Assembly (NCBI GenBank): GCA_964058805.1
Contig: CAXKVV010001505.1
Coordinates: 1-36,474 of the forward strand
Origin: Schoenoplectus triqueter
Taxonomy: Eukaryota > Streptophyta > Magnoliopsida > Poales > Cyperaceae
Length of the DNA stretch: 36,474 nucleotides
Reading direction: 5' to 3'
In this document: positions 1-11,174 of the stretch, piece by piece
Layout: every line of letters starts with the position of its first letter
Numbering within the stretch: position 1 is the stretch's first letter
The notes under the pieces: generated by a model
Database searches by the model: none
What the model saw: the letters and a program-made list of their open reading frames with translations, nothing else
Told to the model about the DNA's origin: nothing
Translations under genes and position numbers: made by a program

Positions 1-1
1 G

Positions 2-2657
2 ACCAAGGTTGCTATTGAATGCGGCGTTGGTATCTTCACCAAGGTAAATTTGTAGTTTTTCTCCGTGAAGTGTCTCGTAGGAATGAATTTATGATCGACG
101 ATTTCAATAATTTCACGAAATTGTGTGTTTGCCTCCCATGGAATGATAGTAGACTATGGTGAACTATCCGTCGGTACATTGCTAGCCATGCCAGAAAACA
201 GTTATGTAATGCACCCAGTATAATAAAGTAATACTTGTAGAGTAGTGGGTATTTCTGTCCTGTTGATGACTTTCTACTTGAGTTGGGCAATTATGATGAA
301 GTTATTAGTTTTAAGGAATAAATAATTTCCAAAGGGTCGGAATTTAACTCTATATAAATGAGAAAGCAATCAATCTACATTGGATTGAAGCTCCTTTTGT
401 AGTTAACTTCTCAAAAGGCTTTGTATTTTTTTTTTTTTGAAGTGGTAGGCCAAGTGTCGACCAAGAAATTTTTATTAATTAAAGAATAGAAAAGTACATA
501 TAAATTTTTACAGATGTGAGTGTCAAAGTATAAGCATTTTGCATTTTTAAACCTATTGTTTTTGTTATAATTATTACAGACAGCCGCGGAGTATGAAAAG
601 CGTAAAGAAAACTTTCTGAAGGAGTTGGATTTTGTGCTTGCAGATGTGGTAACACATTATCTCTATTATTCTTCTTCCTGTCCCGGTCATTTCTGATTAT
701 TGCATTATAACATTTAGAGAATTTTGCAAAAGGAGCTTGTCTCTAAAGGAATGATTTCACTGGTGGTTACTGTTTTATGCCTCATGTTTTTATCAATTGA
801 TGCACTTTAATTCATGGGGCTTAGTTTGCACATTTCAATGATGGGTTCTTCTTATCTGATTGTACTAATGTGATTTATCTTTTTTTTTTACTTTTTTAAC
901 ATATAATAACAGAAGTGATGTGGTAAGTTGACCAATCCATTAATAGTCAGTTTGTAATTTGAATTTTAGATGAATGGAGTGACTGAATTTAGATTGAACT
1001 GGAAGCATGTGGGATTATGGAGGGATAATTGAAATCCAGTGATTAATTGAACTTTTGGTATAGTTCTCAGACATCCTGTGAAAATAGTTGTGTTCGTGAG
1101 GATAAATAAAATTTTGTTGTGATAAGATGAAAATGAATTGTAATCTTTTAATATGTTTGGTTATATAATGGAGCAATTAAAGGGAGTTTAAAAGTCTCTG
1201 ATTAAACTGATGGTACCGTATAACAGATAATGGCACTTGTAGCTGATTTCATGCTTGTTTGGCTCCCAGCTCCTACCGTTTCCCTGAAACCCCCTTTGGC
1301 AGTTAGTGCGGGGTCCATTGCCAAGTTCTTATACAGCTGTCCTGATAATGCTTTCCAGGTAGTCTCTTGTTTTTTTATTTTACACTATTCCTAAACTTAA
1401 TCTCATTGTTGCCTGATTTTTTTTTCTAATTGTTATACCTAGGTTGCGCTGTCTGGAACCTCGTACTCATTTTTGCAAAGAGTTGGAGCTATTGTGGTAT
1501 AGTAATCATTTTTTATTTTTTTCTTTTATTATTTTTAAGTCTAAATTATTATATGATTGTAATTTCATTTCATTGTACAGAGAAATGGTTCCAAGCTTTT
1601 TGGTGTAGGCACGGGAGCTTCTTTGGTACATCATTTCTTTTTCAATTTTTATTTTGAAAATTTTGCAGATAATCTTTTAACTTACAATTTCACTATTGAT
1701 GGTGTACCTAGCCTGCATGTACAATTTTACCTATTCCACAATGGATATGATAGGAATTTGTCAGATTTTTTTTTCCCTGCAAAGTCTTTTGCTAAATGGA
1801 TATTAATATCAGCTGACAGTCCTATGAAAAATGGACCTCTCCCAGTAGTTCTAGTTTGTGACAATAGTTTATACATTGGTAGAGAACCTCACTGCTCAGC
1901 AGCATGTTTTCATTAACTAAATGTAAACCTAAGATTATTAATACTAACATGTGTTGGCTTTTCATAATGTTATATATTGATAACTATTCCTTTGTGCAGA
2001 TTGGCACTGGTATAACAAACGCACTAATTTATACCAGAAAATCTTTTGACAAGGACTTTGCTGGCACAGCTGAAGATGTTCCCATAGTCTCTACAAGTGT
2101 TGCTTATGGTGTCTATATGGCTGTTTCAAGCAACCTGAGGTGCCTAATATGTTATTTATTAGCTTGATATGCCCTGCATAATATTTGTCCATGGTGCTTA
2201 GAACAAATACTAACTTGGATTTCTGTGTGGATATAGGTACCAAATACTGGCTGGTATAATTGAACAAAGGATGTTAGAACCACTTTTGCACAACCAAAAA
2301 CTTGCACTTAGTGCTTTGTGCTTCGCTGTTCGCACTGGAAACACATTCCTTGGTTCTTTGATGTAAGACTTTTATTTGTATACTATTTTTTCTGTTATCT
2401 TTGTTTATATATGTTTGTTCATTGGGCTACACAAATGACGCAATGCCATACATATAAAATAAGAAAGCCTGTTTGTGGAGTAGGAGAAAGCTCAGATTAT
2501 ATCTTATGAAGAATTCAGGAAAACAGTGTTCGATCATAAACTCACCAAAGGAATATTGATTAAGTTGATTGTATTCTACATTGTAATTTCTTTTTTCTTC
2601 TCATGTAGGTGGGTGGACTATGCAAGATGGGTAGGTGTTCAGAAGGTACGCGAGTAG
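2..2657 (+). CDS. RETICULATA-related (DUF3411) protein, C-terminal part, 5' end outside the window
   Basis: Eight exons can be read: 2-43, 580-648, 1227-1358, 1443-1496, 1581-1625, 2000-2139, 2237-2362 and 2609-2657 (stop TAG). All seven introns are GT-AG and the joined frame stays open for 218 residues. It begins TKVAIECGVGIFTK and runs through ADFMLVWLPAPTVSLKPPLA, LSGTSYSFLQRVGAIVRNG, GTGITNALIYTRKSFDKDF and TGNTFLGSLMWVDYARWVG. From family knowledge this is the DUF3411 domain of RETICULATA/RETICULATA-RELATED proteins, closest in memory to the RER5/RER6 type, which also carry an N-terminal DUF399. These are plastid-envelope membrane proteins tied to leaf reticulation and mesophyll development; their biochemistry is unknown. 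The small glycine- and alanine-rich hydrophobic stretches fit a membrane protein. The N-terminus, transit peptide and promoter lie before position 1. A possible alternative end is given under findings. Confidence 0.9.
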
Positions 2658-2913
2658 TTGCATGCCTACCTTCCGTGTACATGTAATTATGTAAACGTTC
2701 AGAATTGAGACAGATTCTCTTTTATAGAGGCATCTTGTCTTGTGTAACTGATTGTGCATTCTTTCTTGTACACATTCCATTTCTCTTTCCCCCCTTTCAT
2801 TTGTTAAACAAACTACTTTTTCGTTTATTGATTGAAACCCCAGATGTTATAGAATGGTTGGAGGATAATGTTATATTTGCAGTGACTTTTGAGAACCTCA
2901 AAATATTATGCAC

Positions 2914-2919
2914 AATAAA
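2914..2919 (+). terminator. Poly(A) signal candidate for the RETICULATA-related gene
   Basis: A canonical AATAAA hexamer lies about 260 nt after the stop codon at 2657, a normal plant 3'UTR length. Plant poly(A) signals are degenerate, so this is only the best candidate. Confidence 0.4.
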
Positions 2920-3403
2920 AGCATAGAGAAATATAACTTCTAAAAGATGATCGAATTTAATCCATGAAGAAAATCATCTAGAATGAAAACAATACTCCTC
3001 TATGATGACCAATCTGTTCTCAGAGAATGCACAGACTTTTGTTTATTTATTTTAATAAAAATTGTGTCAGTTGACCGTAGTGTTATGAAGTAAATATTTA
3101 TGAATATATTCTGTTCGTTATTCATACCATACGTGGTGCTTTACTAAGATTCGAGGAGGAAGCAAGTATATTTCCATATTATATTTAAATTGTCACAGGT
3201 TTATTATTTCATTGTTTTTTTTAAAAAAAAAAGAAAAGAAAAGCGACAACAGTGTCACCGCTGGAATGAAATTCACTCCAAAAGCTATTTATCACGGTTT
3301 ACTAGTAGCTATATATTTGAATGTACGTTGATATCAAGCTGACATTTTAATACGTTTTAGAATGACACGTTGTTACTAAAATATACATATATTATATAGA
3401 AAA

Positions 3404-3810
3404 AGTAAAGATATCGTGAGAAGTTCACAGAGATCTTCCGTAAATTTAACTTAAAAAGTATATCAAATTATCTTCAAATTTTAATTTATCATGCTCATTA
3501 AATTCTTTATATAAAAATCTTATAAGATGTAAAAAATTAGAGTGTTTTGAGTTTTTTAAGTTATAGTTTTTAATTTTTAAAAATTAGCTCTAAAAATAAT
3601 AATAAAATAATTAATAATTGAACATCATTTTTAAAAATAAAAAACAGTGACATAAATATCTCAAAACACTTTAAATTTTTGCATCCCACAATATTTTCAT
3701 ATAAAGAATTTAATCAGCATTATAAATTAAAATTTGTATATGATTTGATATACTTTTTGAGTTAAGCTCATAGAAGTTCTCCGTGAGATTAAACTCACGG
3801 TATCTTTACT
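3404..3810. mobile_element. Foldback (long-hairpin) MITE, family 1, monomer
   Basis: The two halves are reverse complements over nearly the whole 407 bp. The left end reads AGTAAAGATATCGTGAG and the reverse complement of the right end reads AGTAAAGATACCGTGAG. Inner arms pair too, for example TTAAATTCTTTATATAAAAA against its complement near 3700. The loop is a short AT-rich stretch around 3600. It lies between TA-rich flanks. It has no coding capacity. The same family recurs as a dimer at 31227-31924. The superfamily cannot be assigned, because the TA-rich insertion site hides any target duplication. Confidence 0.75.
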
Positions 3811-3827
3811 ATATATATATATTATGG

Positions 3828-4205
3828 TGTTTTACAAAGTAAAAAACTTATATTGCTTTGGGGTGAGATTTAATATTTCGAGATCACAAATGATCGATAT
3901 AAGTTGCTCAATAATTTCTTCATATCAAATTCTTGTGGGATATTAAATTTCATGATTTTTTGAGTTTTCTAGCTATTTTTTAAATTAATTTTAAAATGTT
4001 CCCTAAAAAAGACTATTTTCTTATGTTAAACAATGTTGATTTTAAAAATAATTAGAAACATAGTTAGAACTCTCAAAAATTTATGAAATTTAATATTCCA
4101 TAAGATTTTAACATGAAAAAATTATTAAGAAATTTAGATTGACCATTTATAATCTTAAAATATTAAATCTCACCCTAAAATAATATAATTTGTTTTATTT
4201 TACAT
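3828..4205. mobile_element. Foldback MITE, family 2
   Basis: A second palindrome starts about 20 bp after the first. GGGTGAGATTTAATAT near 3880 pairs with its complement near 4165-4178. Further in, ATATTAAATTTCAT pairs with its counterpart near 4085-4100, and the centre lies near 4010-4020. The arms are less alike than in family 1, so this copy looks older. The ends are approximate. It has no coding capacity. Confidence 0.6.
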
Positions 4206-4546
4206 ATCTATCTCTCTATGTAACATATTATTATGGATTGTCCTCAGAGGAAGTGAGGAAAAGATTCCCGGCCCAAAGAATGTTACTTGAGAGTATCCGT
4301 CTTTGCATTACTCTAATTTTAACTTGAAATGAAATGTAATGTTTCTGTTCCTTAATTGGTAATTACGGACAGAAAGTGCACGTCAATTTGTTACTAACTG
4401 AACAGGCACAAAGAAAGCAAAGCCGACGTACGTAGAACTTTTCCAATGCCAGGTAAAAAGGTGTTCGAAAATTGAGACGGTTTCATTTCTACACAATCAA
4501 GATCTAAAGGTGTCAAGTTAGTAAGGTTGTCATTTTATAATTTCAG

Positions 4547-4892
4547 GCGTTCATTACTCAGGATGCATCTGATCGGGATCTATCGGTCAGAAAACTCAAG
4601 TGTCTTGAGGTTCCTATCCTAAATTATGTGACTGAGAGGGGTTCTCACAAATCATCATTTGATTTAACTCAACAGGTGATCTTTGTTTTTCTTTTTTGAA
4701 GGAAAAGGTGATATTTGTTGACTTCATATTGAACTAAGATTTTGCAAGGATCTCGCAAATATTCCAACCTAGTTTTATATTTGGTAGATGATGGAGCTTG
4801 GCATATACTCTCGTCTTGTTCAAGTATTTGATGCTCCAAATGCTGTGGAGGAGATTTTGTTTAGCCAGTGCGGCTTGAAAACATCAGTATGA
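4547..4892 (+). CDS. Two orphan exons encoding an unrecognised 77-residue C-terminus
   Basis: Exon A is 4547-4675 (43 codons, acceptor TTTCAG, donor CAG|GTGATC). Exon B is 4788-4892 (34 codons plus TGA, acceptor TTGGTAG). Both are phase 0 and join cleanly. The product runs from AFITQDASDRDLSVRKLKCL through PILNYVTERGSHKSSFDLTQ to MMELGIYSRLVQVFDAPNAV and ends CGLKTSV. Its composition is balanced and protein-like, unlike the surrounding AT-rich DNA. I do not recognise the family. No earlier exon with matching phase is convincing between 2658 and 4546, where two foldback elements sit. It may be the 3' end of a truncated gene, or an alternative tail of the RETICULATA-related gene, which has a phase-0 donor at 2645/2646. 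Exon B could also start at its own ATG ATG. Confidence 0.5.
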
Positions 4893-5735
4893 ATGTATGA
4901 TCTTTTTATCCTGTGCTCAGTGGGATATTTTTCTTGTCCTTGTTTGTATGTATACTAAGTATATGCTTGTTCCAGTTTCAGGGCTTATTGATTGATCCCC
5001 CATTACTTCTATTTTATTTAATTGTTTGGAAGTTGCTTGGTTACTCGTTTGTACACTACATCAGAGCTCAGATGTGTCTTCACATTAAATATAGAACCGG
5101 ATAAAAAATTTAAACAGTATCTCTAAGCTGATGTAATGTTACTATACGTCTGTCTTTTCTTATGTAGTACATAGGTTTATTTTCTAAAAAGATGAAATCC
5201 ATTTCACCCAGCAAAGCCATATGAATTGCCAAAAAGGGCAAAATGTATGGGAACAAAATAATTTATCTGGACTAAACGGAGTTTATTGAAGTTATAGGCC
5301 CCTAGATCGCACGTAGATTATCTAAATACAAGTGCGTTGTGGTATTAATACCTTTTATCCACTACAAAATAAAAATAAACAAAGCTACATGCTTTTTAAC
5401 TTTTCTATGCTCTCCGCAAACCGAAAGTAGAGAAGAGGAAAGGGTCAGACTATATAGGCTAGGCCTTAGCTTTTTCCTCGCTTGCCACGTGTCACGTGCT
5501 CCCATGCTTTTTTTTTCCTGTGTGTAAACCAAAACCATTGAATATCTCTTCAACTGATTGGATACCTTCACTTTAGCCAGTGCATTTCTAGCCAAGGCAA
5601 ACAGCAACCAGTTCCACTATTTTCTTTTCTGGTCGGCCTAAGAAGCGGCTTGGTGGATTTGGTTATATCCTGCCAGTTCAATTAGGTGTCTTGAGTCTTG
5701 ACAAGCTTTGGTAGAAATATATCCTGCCAAATTAT
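4893..5735. other. Non-coding spacer with two adjacent G-boxes
   Basis: No gene is visible. Two CACGTG G-boxes lie at 5486-5491 and 5493-5498, and a TATATA-like box lies at about 5450-5457. That arrangement would suit a promoter pointing to the minus strand, but no minus-strand gene follows. The short open frames here have no recognisable content. Confidence 0.5.
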
Positions 5736-6049
5736 TAGAGGTGGCAGAATTCGATCCAATTCGTTCGGATTCGAATTCAATCCGATCCGTTTTTGTAGAA
5801 ATTTTTTAAGAAAGTCAAACTGATCCGATCCGATCTGAACCCGACCTGACCCGATCCGAGATCAAATAGTCTTCAATCCAATCGAAATCTATCAACGATC
5901 TGAAAAAACAAAACATGTAAATTGACCCGACCGGACCCGACCCGACCCAACCCGATTTCTTCCAAAAAGTTAAACTGACCCGACCCACCCGATCTGAATC
6001 CGAACCCGAATCCGACCCGACCCGCCCGATTGCCACCTAGACAAATTAT
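5728..6049 (-). mobile_element. Non-autonomous hAT MITE with 8-bp target duplication, copy A
   Basis: The element spans 5736-6041. It is flanked by the identical 8-mer CAAATTAT at 5728-5735 and 6042-6049. Its ends are TAGAGGTGGCA and, read inward from the right, TCTAGGTGGCA. An 8-bp duplication with short TIRs is the mark of hAT elements. The interior is mostly a degenerate GACCCGA/GATCCGA repeat, typical of plant MITEs in this group. Open frames across it only read this repeat. Copy B at 6699-6963 lies in the opposite orientation. Confidence 0.8.
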
Positions 6050-6698
6050 TATATGGCTGTATCTCAACTCAATATTTCTTCACGGGAAAATTTATGCTTA
6101 CCTATGACAGTCTGAGATGATGGGAAATGACTAAGACTTGTACTAGAATATTGCCAAAAAAGATCACCATGGTAACCAAAGTGCCATCAATAAGATGAGT
6201 ATTAGATGTGAACATGAAATAATTGGACAGTGACGTATACTACTAGTCTACTAGTTAAAAGAAATAATTATTACAGGAAATTTAATTGTACGGTTCACAT
6301 TTAAAGATGTTGATTATAACCCGGATGAAGAATGTCTTTTTATCTTGATTGTAACCCGGATGAAGAATTCTCAATCTGTAATAACTGGTGAAATTTCTCT
6401 GAAGTAGAAGCAAGGCACTTGCCAAGTAATATTTATTGACCAGTGAGAAGAAAGTACAATGAACAGAAAAATGATACTGTCTGATACGTGTTCCTTTTCA
6501 GACCAAATTGAAAGAAAGTATAATCAGCACTTTTGATCTCCTCAACAAGAAAAATAAAAGTGGTAATAATGAAAGAAGGTACATCATATCTTTACTAATC
6601 AATTGATATAATCTCCTTCCCATTCTCTCCAGTCAGTTTTTACATCCAATTTCAAACTTATAATATAAATCCACTTACGTAAATCATTGATTAACTAT
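6042..6698. other. Spacer between the two hAT MITE copies, with a short duplication
   Basis: No gene is seen. The motif TAACCCGGATGAAGAAT occurs twice, near 6317 and 6353, as a short direct duplication. The rest is AT-rich. Confidence 0.5.
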
Positions 6699-6963
6699 TA
6701 GTGGCAATCGGGCAGGGCGGGTCGGGTTCGGATTCGGATCGGGTGAGTCGGGTTAGTTTGACTTTTTAGAAAAAATCAGGTCGGACCGGATCGGGTCAAT
6801 TTACATGTTGTATTTTTTAGATTTTTGATGAATTTCGATTTGATTGTAGGTCATTTGATTTCCGATCGGGTCGGGTCGGATCAATTTGATTTTTTTTTAA
6901 ATCAGGTCAGATCGAGTTCGGATCAACGAGTTTCTCGGATCATATCGAATTCTGTCACCTCTA
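6699..6963 (+). mobile_element. Non-autonomous hAT MITE, copy B, inverted relative to copy A
   Basis: The interior carries the TCGGGTCGGGT-type repeat of copy A read on the other strand. The right end, TGTCACCTCTA, matches the reverse complement of copy A's left end. The flanking 8-mers agree only in part (the last five bases CTATT), so the target duplication has decayed or the boundaries are off by a few bases. Confidence 0.65.
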
Positions 6964-9184
6964 AGTCTATTACATAATAATTCGACAAACATAATTAGTT
7001 TTAAAATCTCAAATAAGTACACTTTGTATAGGACATTCATTGTAGTCGACTACGATTTTAAATTCAAATTTTTTATACTGAAATTTCGTTACATGCTCGT
7101 AAGTTTTTTTTTTGTAGAATATTTGGGAACAGTTAATTAGTTGGTTCATTTGGTGGGTCTGTCCAGATCATGTCTGTTCATGAAATCTCTGAAACCAAAT
7201 AATTGAGATTTAGTTATGTTTGGTTATGGTTGATAGAAGCGTGTCTTTGTTTATGAATTTAAGATTAGAGAAATAAGTCCAAATTGCATACTTACGAACC
7301 AAACTTGTGGCCTATCCAAATCAAACACTGCAAGCGACAGCTGTGACCGTGAAGACAGCTTGATACGTATACGCAACCGAGGCAAACGGATCGATACGGT
7401 CGGATAATGATTATTAATTTTCAAATAGTTAAATAATATTAATTTTAAAAAATATATTATTTATTTAATTATAATGGAGAATAATATTATTTTTTAAATA
7501 TGTATTAAATAATATATTATATATATAATCTTTATTAAAAATATAAGTATTCTAATCCTGCAATGGTCTAGATTTTTTATTGAATTTTTAGAACTAAAAT
7601 CAGTCATTGAATTGTGTTATTCGTCAAATAATATTACTATATCTATGATCATTTGTGTTGGAGTTATAATTTTCTCTCAATTTTAATTGTTACATCAAAA
7701 ATTACATAATTTAGGAGTACAATTATTTTATTTATTTATTTATTTATTTAGATTGTCATTAATCATGAATTTCAACTTTTCTTAAATTCTAAATGTTAAT
7801 TTTTCTCACAATTTTATATTTATTTTACATTAATTATGTATTTATGATTGAAATTTATATTAATTACTAAATTATCTTCATTTTTATTTTCTTTTTTTTC
7901 ACATAAAGATATGAACTTTTATATTTTTAAAAGACATTACCGTAACAACGCACGAACAATATACTAGTATTTAGTATTCACGTGTAAATAATTGAGCTTT
8001 ATAGTCTGAATAACTTCACCAGAGAGTCCAAGACCTGGTTTCTTTAGAGACGGTCACTTCACTTTCACTATGATTAATTATATGAGTTATTTATGAAGAA
8101 ACATCTAGATGATATTTCTGTCCTGTCAAGAAGTAACAAGTCCAGATGAATATATGCTTCACTGGTTGAATTTCCTCATGATCTATTCAGATATTTCCCA
8201 ATCTCAATTCTCAAATTTCTCGTCCAAAAACCTCCTCTCTCAGCTCTCTGCGTTTATGTCAATTGCTTCTAGACTTTCTAGATAAGTTATTATGCGAAAC
8301 CCCTTGACCAACGTGAATATATAATCATTCTGTCAGATAATTATAATTGCATGTTTTTTAATTTTAAATATTTTCAATAATGTTTCGAAACCCCATTTTC
8401 GGCTTCTCGCTCATCCCGAAAGCACCGTTCTTGACCCTGACTAAACATTAAAATTTCAGATGACTAAATTTTTTTATATCCAGCTGTGATAGAAAGATAA
8501 TTTTGTTTATAGAAATAAAACTTCCACCTTCCATAAAATTCATATTATGGAAGAAAATTTGTAATTTAATAAAAAAGAAATGTTCTAATAATCGTCCTAG
8601 ATAGATGTGGTATTTAAAATTTCAAATAGAGGCTAATTAAAGAACAAGAGCTGGGAATCACTGATAGTTAATTAATACAAATATATGGATATATTATTGA
8701 TATTTTAGTTTTAAATTTTAAATTATTATAAAATAAAAAGTAGAGGCATAATGAAAGCACACAAAAGGTATTTAAGCTCTCCTGTTATTATTATTGTCTA
8801 ATATTATCCCTCATTTGATACAAAAATACTTTGTTTTCTCTTGTAAACTCCTTTTTCCACCACCAACTTTTCTCAGATAATAAACAACCCTTTTGGGATT
8901 GATACTTCTGAAGTAGCAGGTTTTTTTGGGTATGACCTACTATATTTTCATTAAGATAGATAAAATGTTACATGGTGGTATATATTTACATAGATGAGAA
9001 AAAGGGGGAAAAAGCAGAAAGGAAAGTAGAGACAATGGAAAAAAGAAGAAAAAAAGGATGCCAAAAAGAAAATAAAGAAAAAAAAATCTTTTGTAGTAGT
9101 AGCTTATGCCTGCTAAATTTCATAAAACAAACAAAAAGCATACACAATAAAAAGGGTTTAGGATTAGACGGATAGTACTTTTGA
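6964..9184. other. AT-rich non-coding region with a (TTTA)n microsatellite
   Basis: No gene is seen in about 2.2 kb. A TTTA tetranucleotide run lies at about 7729-7751. The stretch at 7400-7960 is almost pure A/T. A purine-rich stretch at 8996-9090 gives a Lys/Glu-rich open frame that looks like a composition artefact. Confidence 0.5.
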
Positions 9185-9526
9185 TCAATCTCTTCTTTTT
9201 TAAAAGTTTTTGTAGACCTTAAGAGCGAAGCATTTGACAACATCAATCCAATATATATTGCAATCATCAAGCCTCCAACCCCAACTCAGAGGTGGAAGCT
9301 TCAACTTTGGCAGTCTTTACTAAAGAGGCCAGCCTTCCCTTATGAGGCAGGGCATCAGAGCATGATGCTCCATTCGGCCAACAAGCGGTTAGGCCTAAAG
9401 ATTCAGACTCTCTTTCTCAGATCAAAACTTGCAAGGATCACGAGGGAAAAAACAACTTTTGGATCTTTTAAAGGCATTACTATGTCATGCTTCTGCCTCT
9501 TTTTTTTTGGTAATTCATCGTTTTGA
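9185..9526 (+). other. Higher-complexity island with a 113-codon open frame, identity unknown
   Basis: This frame is open for 113 codons in a region where stops are dense. It reads, for example, KSEAFDNINPIYIAIIKPPT and then QRWKLQLWQSLLKRPAFPYE. It has no early ATG; the first in-frame ATG is near 9362. Local G+C is above that of the surroundings. I recognise no family. It could be a relict exon or part of a non-coding transcript. Confidence 0.2.
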
Positions 9527-10012
9527 ATTATGTTATGAGATTGTTTCATAGAGAGAGAAAACAAATATGTACATGTGGATCAAAAATTATGCTTGCTGTA
9601 CTTGTTTATTTAAAATGTCTTGAAATCTGAAGTATATTTTGACTATATTAAAAAAGACAAACTGATAAATTTATCTACCAAATATGAACTTCTTTTTGAG
9701 AGGTGTTATGGAAATACCGTCATCAATACCAACTTAATTATTCAAATTAAATAAATTAGTATTTCTGTTAGTGATTTTATTATGTAGTTTATTCTATATA
9801 ATACTTATATTATTTAATTTGAATATCACCAATCCGAATTAATTAAGATTAATATTAAAAATTATTATTCAATATAAAATACATAATAAAATCATATTAT
9901 TAATGTGAATAATAATTTATTAAATATAAATAATAAAGTCAATGTCAATGACAGTACGTACAATTTTGTCTCTCTATATCGACTCTTTATTTTTGGGCAA
10001 TATTCAAACATG
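9527..10012. other. AT-rich spacer
   Basis: No gene, promoter or clear repeat was seen. The stretch at 9720-9960 contains only short AT-rich palindromes. Confidence 0.4.
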
Positions 10013-11174
10013 CACTACCGCAAAAAAAAAAAATTAATAACGGTTCATTTTATCATTTAATAACGGTTCATGAACCGTTATTGAATGAGATGTTACTAAA
10101 ACTTTATAACAACCGTTATTAAATTATATGGCGCAGCGTTGAAATATTTGGACTATTAATAACGATTATTAACCATAACCGTTATTAATTCTTGAGCTTC
10201 AATAACGGTTTTAAGAAAAAAAAAAACCGTTACTGAATGTTTTTTTTTACTCGTTTCTTTGGCAACGGTTGTTTACTAACAACCGTTACTATTTTTTACT
10301 TTTTTATTTCTTATTCAGCCTCGGAGGTGCTGTCCATTTTAAACATATTAATTTGAGTTTGAAAATTTAAGCACTCCTTTCCATTTTACACAACGTTATC
10401 AAATAATCTAAAGAAATTATTTTTTTGAAGTTTTTATCTAATTTTTATATCATTGCATGCCTCGATTAGTAGAGAAATTATTGAATAAAGACCATTGAAA
10501 TAGGAAATCCAAATCGAAATACACATTAAAAATTATATCATTAAAAAAATCAATTAAACAAGAAAAAAGAGAGGAGCCGGTTTTAACTTGAATAAAAGGG
10601 AAGAGCACCTTCCTGTAATGTTTGTACAGAGAGAAGTTTGAAAGAGGATTAGAAATTTTGAATAGGCAGTCAGTAGAATGAGAAAACGAAGAGCCAACTT
10701 TAACTTGTATAAATTTTGAACAGGGAGTCAATCTGTGTGCTCTAAGAAATAACTCTTGAATTAAAATATGAATAGTGGGGATTTAATTTGTGCTGCAGTG
10801 CGGATTGACAAACATTAATAATGATTATTAACCATAACCATTATTGATTCACAACATCAATAATGGTTATTAGCTAATAAACATTATTATTCACACATTT
10901 GATAACGGTTAGCTAATAATTGTTACCAAATATTTCTCCAAAAAATATACATATATCCGCACACATTTCAATAACGGTTTTTACCAAAGAACCGTTACCA
11001 AATGTTTCTCTGAAAAATCTCCGATCCGACACACATATTAATAATGGTTTTTTAAACAACCGTTACCAAATAGTTATCCAATATTATCAAACTACCATTG
11101 ACCTTCTTTACTAATAATTTTTTTAATGAATCGTTAGTAATTGAGTGTTAGCAAAGCCCCGATTTGTTATAGTG
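10013..11174. mobile_element. Non-autonomous CACTA (En/Spm-like) element with many subterminal repeats
   Basis: The left end is CACTACCGCAAAAA. The right end, read inward, is CACTATAACAAATCGG. CACTA termini define this superfamily. The flanking triplets are ATG and TTG, an imperfect 3-bp target duplication. Both ends are filled with copies of AATAACGGTT or its complement AACCGTTATT. There are roughly 15 perfect or near-perfect copies at about 10030-10290 and 10810-11150, in both orientations, as expected for transposase-binding subterminal repeats. The middle (10330-10800) holds no transposase; a 93-codon minus-strand frame at 10450-10731 looks spurious. Confidence 0.75.

Noticed and set aside
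1430..2509. Several plus-strand frames across the RER introns
   Set aside because: They are intron read-through or wrong-frame readings; the spliced exons explain the coding sequence.
5815..6067. Gly/Arg/Ser/Val repeat open frames on the minus strand
   Set aside because: They are readings of the GACCCGA repeat inside the hAT MITE.
8972..9270. Lys/Glu-rich plus-strand frame and its minus-strand shadow
   Set aside because: Both read a purine-rich low-complexity stretch.
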